Source of the DNA: Candidatus Neomarinimicrobiota bacterium
GTDB lineage: Bacteria; Fidelibacterota; JAANXI01
Assembly: GCA_021734025.1 (NCBI GenBank)
Contig: JAIPJS010000001.1
Coordinates: forward strand, 1 to 64,000
Length of the DNA stretch: 64,000 nt
Direction: 5' to 3'
Shown: piece by piece, positions 21,462-30,400 of the stretch
How positions within the stretch are numbered: position 1 is the stretch's first letter
Layout: each line of letters starts with the position of its first letter
The notes under the pieces: model-generated
Seen by the model: only the letters and a program-made list of their open reading frames with translations
The model's database searches: none
What the model was told of the DNA's origin: nothing
Position numbers and translations under genes: made by a program

Positions 21462-21830
21462 TTAACGATCGGCAAGACTTTCTATGGTCTCAAGCAAGTC
21501 ATTGACCTTATAGGATGTCGCGATAATGCGTTCGGAGGTGGGAAAACCGGATTTGCCTTGCCTTGGATTGGTAAGCGTTATCAATGGCAGGTCCGGGGAA
21601 TCTTTATGAAGGATACTCTCCAGGGTGAGGCCATCCTCGTTTGGCGAATTTGTCTCAGTCACAACCACATCGATCTTATCCCTATTATTTTGGAATATGT
21701 GGAGCCCTGAGAGGATACTCATCGTTGCAAAGACGTTGAATCCCTTTTCCTGCAAGGTTTTTTCATAATAAGAAAGACGAAGTGGATCCTGTTCTATCAC
21801 GAGAATGCCTTTAATCGCACTGCTGCCCAT
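21462..21830 (-). CDS. Stand-alone receiver-like domain with Glu at the phosphorylation site (A)
   Basis: A 122-residue CheY-like fold with no output domain. Strand 1 is GILVIEQD, supplying the acidic pair. The phospho-acceptor position in strand 3 reads VVVTETNSPNEDG, where Glu59 replaces the Asp of the usual D-x-x-P-x-x-D-G pattern. A Lys in TSYKVNDLL fits the strand 5 lysine. Glu at this position often mimics phosphorylation, so the protein may be constitutively active or phosphorylation-independent. I chose ATG 21830 over GTG 21863 because GGGAG is 8 nt upstream of it. A two-block promoter element lies upstream. It sits between GH18 genes 3 and 4 with a second such protein. Confidence 0.75.
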   Translation of the reverse strand: MGSSAIKGILVIEQDPLRLSYYEKTLQEKGFNVFATMSILSGLHIFQNNRDKIDVVVTETNSPNEDGLTLESILHKDSPDLPLITLTNPRQGKSGFPTSERIIATSYKVNDLLETIESLADR

Positions 21831-21891
21831 ATTGATAACTCCCACATCCACAGATTTTCTCACACCCCTGTTCCGATTCTAACCTTCGTCA

Positions 21892-21927
21892 ACATTACCG
21901 GATGGCACCTTGATATCAAATAGGACG
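21892..21927 (-). promoter_or_regulatory. Two-block promoter element F (receiver A)
   Basis: Minus strand: CGTCCTATT (21927-21919), a 21-nt gap, then TAATGT (21897-21892), 62 nt upstream of the ATG of receiver A. The first block differs by one base from the common TGTCCTATT; the spacing is identical to the other sites. Confidence 0.5.
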
Positions 21928-22037
21928 AAGATCGATTATGATGAGGTAAAAATTGTGAGCAAGTTGTCCATCTGACTGTGGGGGCGGGAACAGCTCCTTA
22001 TGATTGTGTCCTGAGTTTGTAAAAGAAAAGAGAGATA

Positions 22038-22433
22038 TTACAAATATTGATCGACAATTTTATGCAGTATATCTGGATGGAATGGCTTCCGGATAATTTC
22101 ATTGAACTCTTCATTGAGCCGCGAATTATCGGAAAAGGCTGTATTATATTCGTCGACGATCGAAACTGCAATAACTGGTAATTGGGGATCGAGTGTCTTT
22201 ATAGCATGGCGCAAAGTAAGCCCATCCATACCCGGCATTTGGATTTCGATGATTACCAGGGCGATTTCAGTGGAATGATCATGATACCTTTGTATGGCGG
22301 ACTCACCGCCAACAGCAAGATATACGGTATTGCCGCGCCGGTTGAAAAATTTTGTGTAGATGGAGAAGAGTTGCTCATCTTTATCGGCGATGAGAATTCC
22401 AGGCGGAGAGGGCGTTTGGTTATATATTGCCAT
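22038..22433 (-). CDS. Stand-alone receiver-like domain with Glu at the phosphorylation site (B)
   Basis: A 131-residue single receiver domain. The acidic pocket is in GILIADKDE, strand 3 reads LVIIEIQMPGMDG with Glu63 where Asp is expected, the signalling Ser/Thr is in VIAVSIV, and the conserved Lys is in IIRKPFHPDIL. All other receiver features are intact, so the D-to-E change is specific and, with the same change in receiver A, unlikely to be a sequencing accident. It has no output domain. It probably acts by binding a partner such as a kinase, a phosphatase or one of the AAA+ proteins. It is separated from the GH18 gene behind it by a terminator. Confidence 0.82.
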   Translation of the reverse strand: MAIYNQTPSPPGILIADKDEQLFSIYTKFFNRRGNTVYLAVGGESAIQRYHDHSTEIALVIIEIQMPGMDGLTLRHAIKTLDPQLPVIAVSIVDEYNTAFSDNSRLNEEFNEIIRKPFHPDILHKIVDQYL

Positions 22434-22484
22434 AAGATCGTCTTCCCCTGCTATAAAAGTTTGGGAAAAAATGAATGAAATAGA

Positions 22485-22514
22485 AAAAGCCGGCGCGTTT
22501 TAGCGCCGGCTTTT
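22485..22514 (-). terminator. Rho-independent terminator after GH18 hydrolase 4
   Basis: Perfect 12-bp arms AAAAGCCGGCGC (22485-22496) and GCGCCGGCTTTT (22503-22514) with a 6-nt loop. On the minus strand the arm ends in TTTTTCTA, as expected downstream of the GH18 gene ending at 22547. Confidence 0.9.
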
Positions 22515-22546
22515 CCGTGGTTTCAGACGTGCTCTATGGGTGAGTA

Positions 22547-25309
22547 TTAATCAACCCATTGGATGTTGTCCACGTAATACGTCTGAGACGCCCCACTGAT
22601 CTCCTGCAGATTCAGCCGATGTACGGCCAGATTCTGCGGGTTCAGGTCGTCTACCGGAATAGAGATTTTTACCCAGCCATTCCCGGAGATTGTTTCACTT
22701 TTAACTTTGGGGAATGAGCCGCCATCGTCATTTTGTAGTGAAATGTTGAATTGAATGTCCCCGGTCGCGGCATAAACCATAAATTCCAGCGAAGAATAAT
22801 TGGCCGTGCCAGCATCTACCGCGCTGCCCCATGATCCGCTGTGCAGACTCAGTGCGCCCCAGGCGCTTTGAGAGACCTTGACGGATTTTGTACCGTTATA
22901 CGGCAACTCGCTGTTCGAAAAGCTAACGCTCGCGCTCCATGAGGAGTTAATCCAGGGAGAAAGCAGTGCTTCATCATAGATAGGTGTTGCCTGACCGGTT
23001 ATCACTTTCGCTTCGGTCGTGAACGTAGCGATTTCCGACCAGTTGCTTTGGCCAGCCGAGTTTCCTGCGCGTACCCGCCAGTAATAGGTTGTTGAATTCT
23101 CTAACCCCGTGACGGTATAACTGGTTGACGTCAGCCCGGTCACGTTCGTCTGCAGGGCAGCAAATGAATTGTCGGTTGCGATCTGGAGGTCATACGTAGC
23201 CGCGTCTACGGAGCTGTTCCATGCCAGAGTCAATCCTGTGTCAGTCTCAGCTCCCGAAGCCGGTGACGATAACACCGGTGCCACTGGTGCGTCGATCCCG
23301 GTCTCTCCTGAGGTGGTGGAGCCGCTGAACAGGATTTCATCTATGTAGTAGGTCTTCCGGGACCCGCTGGTTTCAAGAATGTTGATCCGGTGAATGATGT
23401 TGCCATTGGGGTTGAGTTCCGACATCGGCATGGAAACGACTGTCCACTGGTTAGCCGGAACGGTTCCGTGCTGCACCTTGGGGAATGAATCACCATTGTC
23501 ATTCTGGAGTCGAACGCTGAATTTCGCATCTTCGCCATCCGGATACACGGCAAAGTTCAACGATTCTGCCGAACCGGGAAGAACGTCCACAGCAGCACCC
23601 CATGGGCCATTATGAAGGCTCAATGCCCCCCAGGCCTTTTGAACTACTCTGACGGCCTGAGAGCCGGTATAAACGGTAGCTGAATTAGAAAAATCAACAT
23701 TGGCACTCCAGGAACTATTGATCCAATCGCCGTTCAGCGCGTCATCGTAAGCGTATGTGCCTTCAGTCGGATCGCCGGGCTCGGTAGAATTGTTGGCTAC
23801 TTCGATGGTCACGGAGACGGTCGTTTGATTACCGGCGTCGTCGGTGGCTGTTGCGCTAACGTTGTGTGTGCCGTCGGCAAGGTCAGTCGAGTTCACAGAA
23901 ACTGAATACGGCGCTGCGGTCAACGGACTGCCGTACGCATTACCATTTACAGCGAACTCCACAGAAGTAACGCCGATATTGTCCGTAGCATCGACAGTGA
24001 AATTAACAGAGCCGGAAACCGTGCTCCCATCGCTGGGATTAGTAACCGTCAGGGTCGGAGGGGTTGTATCCTTGGTTGTTCCGGGAGTACCATTCATGAA
24101 GGTCTGCTTAACGGATTGGAGCAATTCGTCACGCTCACCAGCGGGCTGGTTTTCGCGGTATCCACCGCTCAGCTCCCAGATGATGGCGCCACCCAGGTTT
24201 TTCTGCATCATGTAGTCGTACTTTGCCTGGATGCTCTGTTCGTCGTCATACGAGACAAACTGTTCTGTACCGTTTTCGTTAATACTCAGATATGTAGCCT
24301 GAGCGTTGCTGTCCCATTTCCGGTACTTATCCTGGTAGAAGTCGGCCATAATCTTATGATACGGCACGTTATCGGTCACGGTCGGAGCAGTCGTCCAGTT
24401 TTCCTGCGGATCTGATACACCATCCCAGAGATACCCATAGAAGTCGATTCCGATACCGAGCTTACCGGGGGATACACCCGCCTGGAGAAACTGGTTTATC
24501 GTTTTATCTATGGACGGCAGAGTTTTGTCGAGGTTCGGAAAGGTCTCTCCGCCGTTATAGACTGGAGAGTTATGCCAGGTGGTCCATCCCTGCCAGGCAC
24601 CGCTGTAGTCATAGGTCATCAGGTTTATCTGATCGATTTTATCCTGGAGTCCCGCGAACATATCCGCATGCCAATTTGTTGCAACGGTCAACAGAGGATC
24701 GTTAAGGAGGGGAGTATCCACGGCCTGAAGCGCAGTGTGCAACTCATTTATAAAGGCGACATAATTTGCCTCGTCGCCGGAATTAATGGGCTCCATATCC
24801 ACGTCAATACCATCAAAACCCCAAGTGGTGAGAATAGAAACCAGGTTCGCGATGAAAACCGGCCGAACTATCGGAGAAATAGCGGTGCTGAAACCTTCAT
24901 AATTTCCCCAGCCTCCGATGGTGAACAGGACAGGTTTCCCGTTCTCGTGCGCTGCAGAGACGATCGCATTAATCCGGTCCGGACTCATGTTGTGATAGTC
25001 CAGAATTTCTGACAATGTTCCGTCGCTATTCACGTTAAACGCGAAATAATTCAAATGGGTAAATGCATCCCAGTCGATTTCATCAGTTGGGAGGTTCCCC
25101 CAGTTTCCGCCGGGAGGTGCATAATGGTTATAGGACGCCAGATAGGCGGTGACCCATTTGCCATCTGCTGTTGTGGTTGCTCCCGTTTTATTCACCTGAG
25201 AAACAGGTTGTTCGGTATTTTCAGGAATCTTCTGTGGCGGTTCCGTCAGCTGTGAGCAGCCAAACAGGAATACCGTTAACGTGAGTGTAATTAATTTGTA
25301 TTTCATCAT
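22547..25309 (-). CDS. GH18 chitinase-like lipoprotein 4 with Ig, FN3 and duplicated beta-sandwich modules
   Basis: A 920-residue multimodular hydrolase. The lipobox TVFLFGC places the lipidated Cys at residue 18 when ATG 25309 is used; GAGAGAG lies 7 nt upstream of it, so I prefer it to the start at 25345. Order of modules: GH18 barrel with DGIDVDME (acid Glu173), a bacterial Ig-like domain (TLTVTNPSDGSTVSGSVNF), a beta-sandwich module of about 145 residues, an FN3 domain (TTYYWRVRAGN), and a second copy of the same beta-sandwich module. Both copies contain WINSSWSA, WGALSLH and a terminal TYYIDEI/TYYVDNI, typical of carbohydrate-binding jelly rolls; I do not recognise the CBM family. Likely anchored in the outer membrane. 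It is the largest of the four paralogues. Confidence 0.92.
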   Translation of the reverse strand: MMKYKLITLTLTVFLFGCSQLTEPPQKIPENTEQPVSQVNKTGATTTADGKWVTAYLASYNHYAPPGGNWGNLPTDEIDWDAFTHLNYFAFNVNSDGTLSEILDYHNMSPDRINAIVSAAHENGKPVLFTIGGWGNYEGFSTAISPIVRPVFIANLVSILTTWGFDGIDVDMEPINSGDEANYVAFINELHTALQAVDTPLLNDPLLTVATNWHADMFAGLQDKIDQINLMTYDYSGAWQGWTTWHNSPVYNGGETFPNLDKTLPSIDKTINQFLQAGVSPGKLGIGIDFYGYLWDGVSDPQENWTTAPTVTDNVPYHKIMADFYQDKYRKWDSNAQATYLSINENGTEQFVSYDDEQSIQAKYDYMMQKNLGGAIIWELSGGYRENQPAGERDELLQSVKQTFMNGTPGTTKDTTPPTLTVTNPSDGSTVSGSVNFTVDATDNIGVTSVEFAVNGNAYGSPLTAAPYSVSVNSTDLADGTHNVSATATDDAGNQTTVSVTIEVANNSTEPGDPTEGTYAYDDALNGDWINSSWSANVDFSNSATVYTGSQAVRVVQKAWGALSLHNGPWGAAVDVLPGSAESLNFAVYPDGEDAKFSVRLQNDNGDSFPKVQHGTVPANQWTVVSMPMSELNPNGNIIHRINILETSGSRKTYYIDEILFSGSTTSGETGIDAPVAPVLSSPASGAETDTGLTLAWNSSVDAATYDLQIATDNSFAALQTNVTGLTSTSYTVTGLENSTTYYWRVRAGNSAGQSNWSEIATFTTEAKVITGQATPIYDEALLSPWINSSWSASVSFSNSELPYNGTKSVKVSQSAWGALSLHSGSWGSAVDAGTANYSSLEFMVYAATGDIQFNISLQNDDGGSFPKVKSETISGNGWVKISIPVDDLNPQNLAVHRLNLQEISGASQTYYVDNIQWVD

Positions 25310-25991
25310 ATTATACTCTCTCGAACTATGTTTCTTACGCCCCACTTAAAAGGTTGACTTATACAAGTGAACAATCGAATTAAGTACGATGACCACTGAA
25401 ATATTCGTCAATCACTTCGAAGCAAGGATAATATGAGATTTGTGGTAAGTCAATAGTTTTATCTGTAGCAAAAACAAGTACTTGTAGTATATTTTATGAC
25501 GGCGTGAGATAAGGACTTTTCCGCCTGAAAGCCGCATAGTTAAGGCATTTGAATAGGACAGGGATAAGGCCAACCTTCCTGAAAATTAAATATGAAATCC
25601 GAACACCAAAACTGAATGGGATCGAAAATATCTTACCCTTGAATACCGCTGCAACCCCTTTGGATATTGGAAAAACACCAGGTGAATGCTACCGTCGTTT
25701 GACTGTTTTTACGCTTTATACGGGCAGTTTGGAAAAAAATGATTCCGGAGCAAAATTTCTGCTCAATCTGTGAGGTGTGTCAACAATTTCGGTGACTTTT
25801 GATGTAGTGAGTAAAAGCCAAAAAGGTTCATCGTAAAAGTTTTGCTACAATTAGTAATTTTCGAGTGGGAAGTAAAAGGTTTGATTCGTCTTCAACCTGC
25901 GGTGTTTGAGACTTTTTAAGTGATATATTCGATCAGATGCCTATATTTGATGAAAGGCGGGGCTCCTAATGTTTCAAAAATATCTATAATT
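25310..25991. other. 682-bp divergent intergenic region with a 12-bp palindrome
   Basis: This separates the minus-strand GH18 cluster from the plus-strand cyclase. No convincing gene is present. ACAAGTACTTGT at 25474-25485 is a perfect palindrome and a candidate operator. On the minus strand TGTCCTATT (25560-25552) exactly matches the first block of the two-block promoters, but the hexamer 21 nt on is TTTCAG, a poor -10, so I hold it only as a possible weak or activator-dependent site for the GH18 lipoprotein gene. Confidence 0.5.
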
Positions 25992-27257
25992 ATGGATGGA
26001 TTACTCACCACAGTAGACACGTTTATTCGATCGGTCCGCATTGCGGATCTTCTGGATATAATTTTGGTATCGATGTTTTTCTACGCGTTGCTCTCCCTGT
26101 TACGGCGCAGTACCACTTCCGCCACGATGCGGAGTACGTTAATTATCACCGGGGGAGTTATCCTTGCTTATTTACTTGCCAAAGTACTGCAATTGTATCT
26201 GGTACAGACGTTGATCCAGTTTCTTTTAGTGGTGATCCTGTTTGTGGCTGTTATTGTATTCCAGAGTGATATCCGTCGAATTATTGACCGGCTCGGGACC
26301 TTTCGGTTCTTCAGAGGCGGAAAGGATGAGGGGGACTATTCGCCAACGGAAGATGCGCTGGTCCAGGCAGTGGATAAGCTGGCTGCTGATAAGACCGGGG
26401 CGCTTATCGCGATCCAGGGTAAGGATCCATGGGACAGATATATCCATGGAGGTGTTGAGCTTTCCGGAAAATTAAGTACGCCGTTGTTACTGAGTCTCTT
26501 TAATCCGAATGCTCCGGCACATGATGGCGCTCTTATGATGGATCGCGACGGGATACAATCCTTTGCCTCCCATTTACCACTCTCGACCAACCTGTCCGAT
26601 ATCGGTCGATATGGAACCAGGCACGCAGCGGGATTAGGTTTGGCCGAGCGCTGCGATGCATTTGTCATCATCGTCTCTGAGGAGCACGGAACCATCAGCG
26701 TGGCAGAGAACGGGAAATTTGACACAATTTCTGATACCGGGGAGCTGAAAAAACGATTACAGGAGTTTTATCAGAAGCATGCGGAAATCCAAAGCAGGAT
26801 TGAACAGCCGTGGTGGAGGCAACGATCTATTCAGACCGGAATCCTTGCGGTGAGTCTGGCTATTCTTCTGTGGTTTCTTTTTGGATTCAGGACTGGTACG
26901 GTCTACCGGTCATTTAATGTGCCTGTCGAATTCCGGAATGTCCCATCAAATTGGCGCATCCAGGAACCGGTTCCGACCAATGCACAGGTGACAATTGAGG
27001 GTTCCGAGCAGGGATTTCGCCTATTGGATCCCACGAACCTGGTTCTCTCATTTGATGTCGCCTCCCTGCAGGAAGGAACCAATGTACTGCAAATTCAGGA
27101 AAAGCACATCCAGTTGCCGGCGGATTTAGGATTGTACCAGGTCTCGCCTGAAGAAATTACCATCAGGGCAGGGCCACGGTCTCCACCGCCGCAAAAGTCT
27201 CAATCGGACTCTGCAGATGTTTCCGGTGGAGAAAATTCTTCCAAAACACCACAATGA
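25992..27257 (+). CDS. Membrane diadenylate cyclase fused to a YbbR-like domain
   Basis: Makes c-di-AMP from two ATP. The 421-residue product has three membrane helices at the N terminus (about 22-90), a DisA_N/DAC domain with HDGALMM (DGA at 178-180) and GTRHAAGLGLAE (210 onward), a fourth helix after PWWRQRSIQTG, and a C-terminal YbbR-type beta domain (VYRSFNVPVEFRNVPSNW) exposed to the periplasm. In Firmicutes these halves are two proteins, CdaA and CdaR. The RHR motif reads R-H-A, losing the third residue. GTG 25920 and ATG 25950 are possible earlier starts; ATG 25992 fits the family N terminus, though none has a good ribosome binding site. Confidence 0.85.
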   Translation: MDGLLTTVDTFIRSVRIADLLDIILVSMFFYALLSLLRRSTTSATMRSTLIITGGVILAYLLAKVLQLYLVQTLIQFLLVVILFVAVIVFQSDIRRIIDRLGTFRFFRGGKDEGDYSPTEDALVQAVDKLAADKTGALIAIQGKDPWDRYIHGGVELSGKLSTPLLLSLFNPNAPAHDGALMMDRDGIQSFASHLPLSTNLSDIGRYGTRHAAGLGLAERCDAFVIIVSEEHGTISVAENGKFDTISDTGELKKRLQEFYQKHAEIQSRIEQPWWRQRSIQTGILAVSLAILLWFLFGFRTGTVYRSFNVPVEFRNVPSNWRIQEPVPTNAQVTIEGSEQGFRLLDPTNLVLSFDVASLQEGTNVLQIQEKHIQLPADLGLYQVSPEEITIRAGPRSPPPQKSQSDSADVSGGENSSKTPQ

Positions 27258-27266
27258 TTTATAAAG

Positions 27267-27298
27267 AAACAGGGGAGCCGGTTCCGGCTCCCCTGTTT
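27267..27298 (+). terminator. Rho-independent terminator after the cyclase gene
   Basis: Perfect 15-bp arms AAACAGGGGAGCCGG (27267-27281) and CCGGCTCCCCTGTTT (27284-27298) with a 2-nt spacer and flanking T and A runs. It can also serve as a stop for minus-strand transcription from the tRNA-like gene. Confidence 0.9.
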
Positions 27299-27313
27299 CC
27301 TCGTGAGTAATAG

Positions 27314-27420
27314 CGGAGAGGGTAGGGATTCGAACCCTCGTCCCGCGAGTGCGGGAAACGATGCCCCTGAATAGTTTATTCGGGGTAATCGCTTGCCTTA
27401 AGCCGCTCGGCCACCTCTCC
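27314..27420 (-). tRNA. tRNA-Ser-like gene with a 27-nt anticodon loop (intron, hairpin insertion or pseudogene)
   Basis: Minus strand. The 5' end GGAGAGGTGGCCGAGCGGC, the acceptor partner CCTCTCC (from 27315-27321), the long variable arm TCCCGC-ACTC-GCGGGA (27341-27356) and TTCGAAT of the T loop are those of a class II tRNA-Ser. The anticodon stem AGCGA pairs with TCGTT (27389-27393 with 27357-27361), but the loop between them (27362-27388) is 27 nt instead of 7 and holds its own hairpin, CCCCGAATA-AAC-TATTCAGGGG. No simple removal of 20 contiguous nt leaves a serine anticodon. The T stem also has one extra base before the acceptor. CCA is not encoded. Confidence 0.65.
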
Positions 27421-27447
27421 ATTGTTGATGAAGGCTAAATATACATC

Positions 27448-30400
27448 TCATTTAATGAAGTGCAGTTTTCTGGTAATTTGTTGATCATTTATCCGTAACC
27501 GGTAAAGATATACGCCACTGGCAACCCGATTGCCATTTTGGTTGGCACCATTCCACACCACTTGATAGCGTCCGGGTGCTTTTTGAGTATTCACAAGAGT
27601 TTTCACCTTTTGCCCCATGATATTGAATATCTGAATCGTGACCTGAGATTTCTCCAATGATTGAGGAATTACATATGCTATCGTAGTCTGCCCGTTGAAC
27701 GGATTCGGAAAGTTCTGACTCAGTGTAATTTTCTTTGGCAGATAGGAGGCTTGTCTGTCCTCGACAAAAGCTTTGCTGCCAATCAAAAGTGCATACGATT
27801 TACTACCTGTTGTGGTAACTACCTGAAATTGCTTTGTGCGTTTCAGATCATACCATTCACCCGTCTGTTTATTGACCAACCGTAACTGTATCTCTGTCTC
27901 CTGATCGTAATTTCCTTGTGCCCGGAGGGCAATTTTTTCATTGGAGGATGTCTGTAATCTCAAATGAAATTCCTGTCCTGATCCGTTATCAGGACGAATT
28001 TCCCTGGTCAGTTTCCGATACCGAAGCGTTGAATCCGGATGTATCAGGCTCAAGTGAACTGGAGCTAAGCCCGGCGGTGGGGCATACGTCACCATTGATT
28101 GCTCCTTTTGGGTGACTTGGACATCCATTCCAGCCAGCACCGAGGCATTACTTCCGGAATCGGTTGATGCGATGATCCGTATGGAACGGGACGGATCGCG
28201 CTGAACGTCCCTGGCATCCTTGTCAAACCCGTTTTCCTGACGGAGATAGGGTACCACCAGACTATCCAGTCCGGCTTGGTTATACCAATAATATCCTGTA
28301 TACGGTTGTAACACCTGGCTTTCGGAGTAGCCGTTACCATATGCCCAGATCGGTTGTTCCGTCTGGTTTATCTGTTTGACCGCTTCCCAATCAACTGATT
28401 GCGAATAGGGATTGGAGATAATGTTCCAACCTTGCCGGACCGGAATGGTATAGGTGTCACTCTCACTGAGCGGGACTGACGAAATTGACCGGTCGAGTGA
28501 AATGCCACCTTTGGCAAGTATCCAGAATCCCAGACCAGCCCGGAATTGAAACACGTCCGAGCCGTCATACTTCTGTAAATAGGAGGTGGAGTCACCGGTA
28601 TCCCGGTACACAATCCAGTCAATGCCCGGCTCGCCCTCCAACAGATCTTCAACCGGAATTGTCTCATTGCCGGGTAAGCCGACCAGCCTGTAATCTTCCG
28701 CGGACGGATTGTCCGGAAAATTCATGGTGATCTGCACGGGAATCGTTTTTGGATAAAAGGAGATTGGGGCGCTGATTTCCTGTACATTTGGGTGCGTGGC
28801 ATATGCAATTTTAATTCGTACGGTCTCTGGGTGCATATCGGGCACCTCCCATGAGAATTGTGAAGATGCCGAGTAATTCGATTGAATTGTGTGCCAGGTT
28901 GTTGCAGAGTCAGACGAGTAGAGGATATTCACAGCTTCCTGATAATTAGATTCCCATTCGATGGTATAGGTCTCTCCGGCCTTCAATATGACTGTGGAAT
29001 CAGGCTGGAGGAGTTTGACATAGGCATCTCTGGGTAGCTGTCCAGGCGAAATTGTCGTGAATTGCCGGTGTGTCGACCAATTACTTTCACCGCCCGGATT
29101 TCTTGCCAAGACCCGCCAGTAATAGGTGGTATTGCTATCCAGGGTTGCCGGGACGAATGTTGTCGAATCAATATTTGTGGAATCGAGTACCGTGGTATTG
29201 AATGCCTGATCCCGACCAATCTGAATGCGGTAGTTTTCAGCACGCTCTGCCTGTTCCCACACCAATTCCGGAGTTGTAGAGGTTCTCTCCGTACGGTCTT
29301 CCGGGGCTACAAGAACAGGAGTCGTTGGCGCCTCCATAACAGTCGTGAACAGGTGGGGAACCGTCCAGGGACTGGTGCCTGCTTGGTTTGAGGCATTGAC
29401 ACGCCAGAAATAATCGGTATCGTATTCCAGATTCTGAATCGGGTATTGGGTAGAGGTGACGTCAGACAAGCTTACAATAGTCGTGGAAAATGTGCTATCG
29501 GTGCTCACCTGGAGGTCGTAATGATCAGCATATTCTGCTGGTGCCCAGTCCAGTGTAGTCTCCAACGGTAGATTTGTGGAGTCATCAGCAGGCGAAACTA
29601 TTTCAGGTGGTGCAGGGACTCCTTCTTGGTTCGTGGTTGTAAATTGCCGGGATGCAGACCACTGGCCGAAACCGTTTGCATTGGCTGCCCGAACGCGCCA
29701 GTGGAGAACGGTCTCTTTTGGGAGACCGGCGATTTCGATGGATTCGTTCGTTACGGAATCGACTTCGCCTTCGAGTTGTGAAAATTCCGAATCTGCCCCC
29801 ACCTGGATGTGGTAATTCTCGGCATTTGGGATAGAATTCCACTGGAAATTCACAGTCGTGGACAGACTATCTGCGCCATCCTCGGGAAAGACGAGTGTCG
29901 GCTGTGCGGGTGGCTGGTCACCGGCTGTTGTGGTAAATGTCCACGTCTCTGAAAAGTTGCCAGGTCCCGCTTTGTTGACGCCTCGTACCCGCCAGTGGTA
30001 CTTCGTTCCGGATTCCAACGTATTGGCTGTGATACTAGTCTCAGTTATGTCAGCCTGTTGAAATTGTGGATTAGTGAAGGATTCAGAAGAATCCATCTGA
30101 ACTTCGTAGGATTCGGCCCGGGCGGATGCCGCCCACTCAAGCGTAGGTGTGGTGGACACTCCTTCGCTGCCGGAGACAGGGGATTCCAGTACCGGTTCGG
30201 CCGGCGGTGCCTCAACTGTGGTGAATTCCCATGTTTCCGACCAACTGCTGGTGGAGAGGAGATAATTCGAACGCTCTCGCCAGTAATAGGTTGTTGAGTA
30301 TTCGAGCCCCGCCACCTCATAATTGGATGATGACAACCCATTCTTATCCGTGTGAGTTGAACTAAATGTTGAATCCGCGGCAACCTGAACCTGGTAAGAA

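Noticed and set aside
25549-25773. 74-codon ORF in the divergent region before the cyclase gene
   Set aside because: TTG start, no ribosome binding site, low-complexity product.
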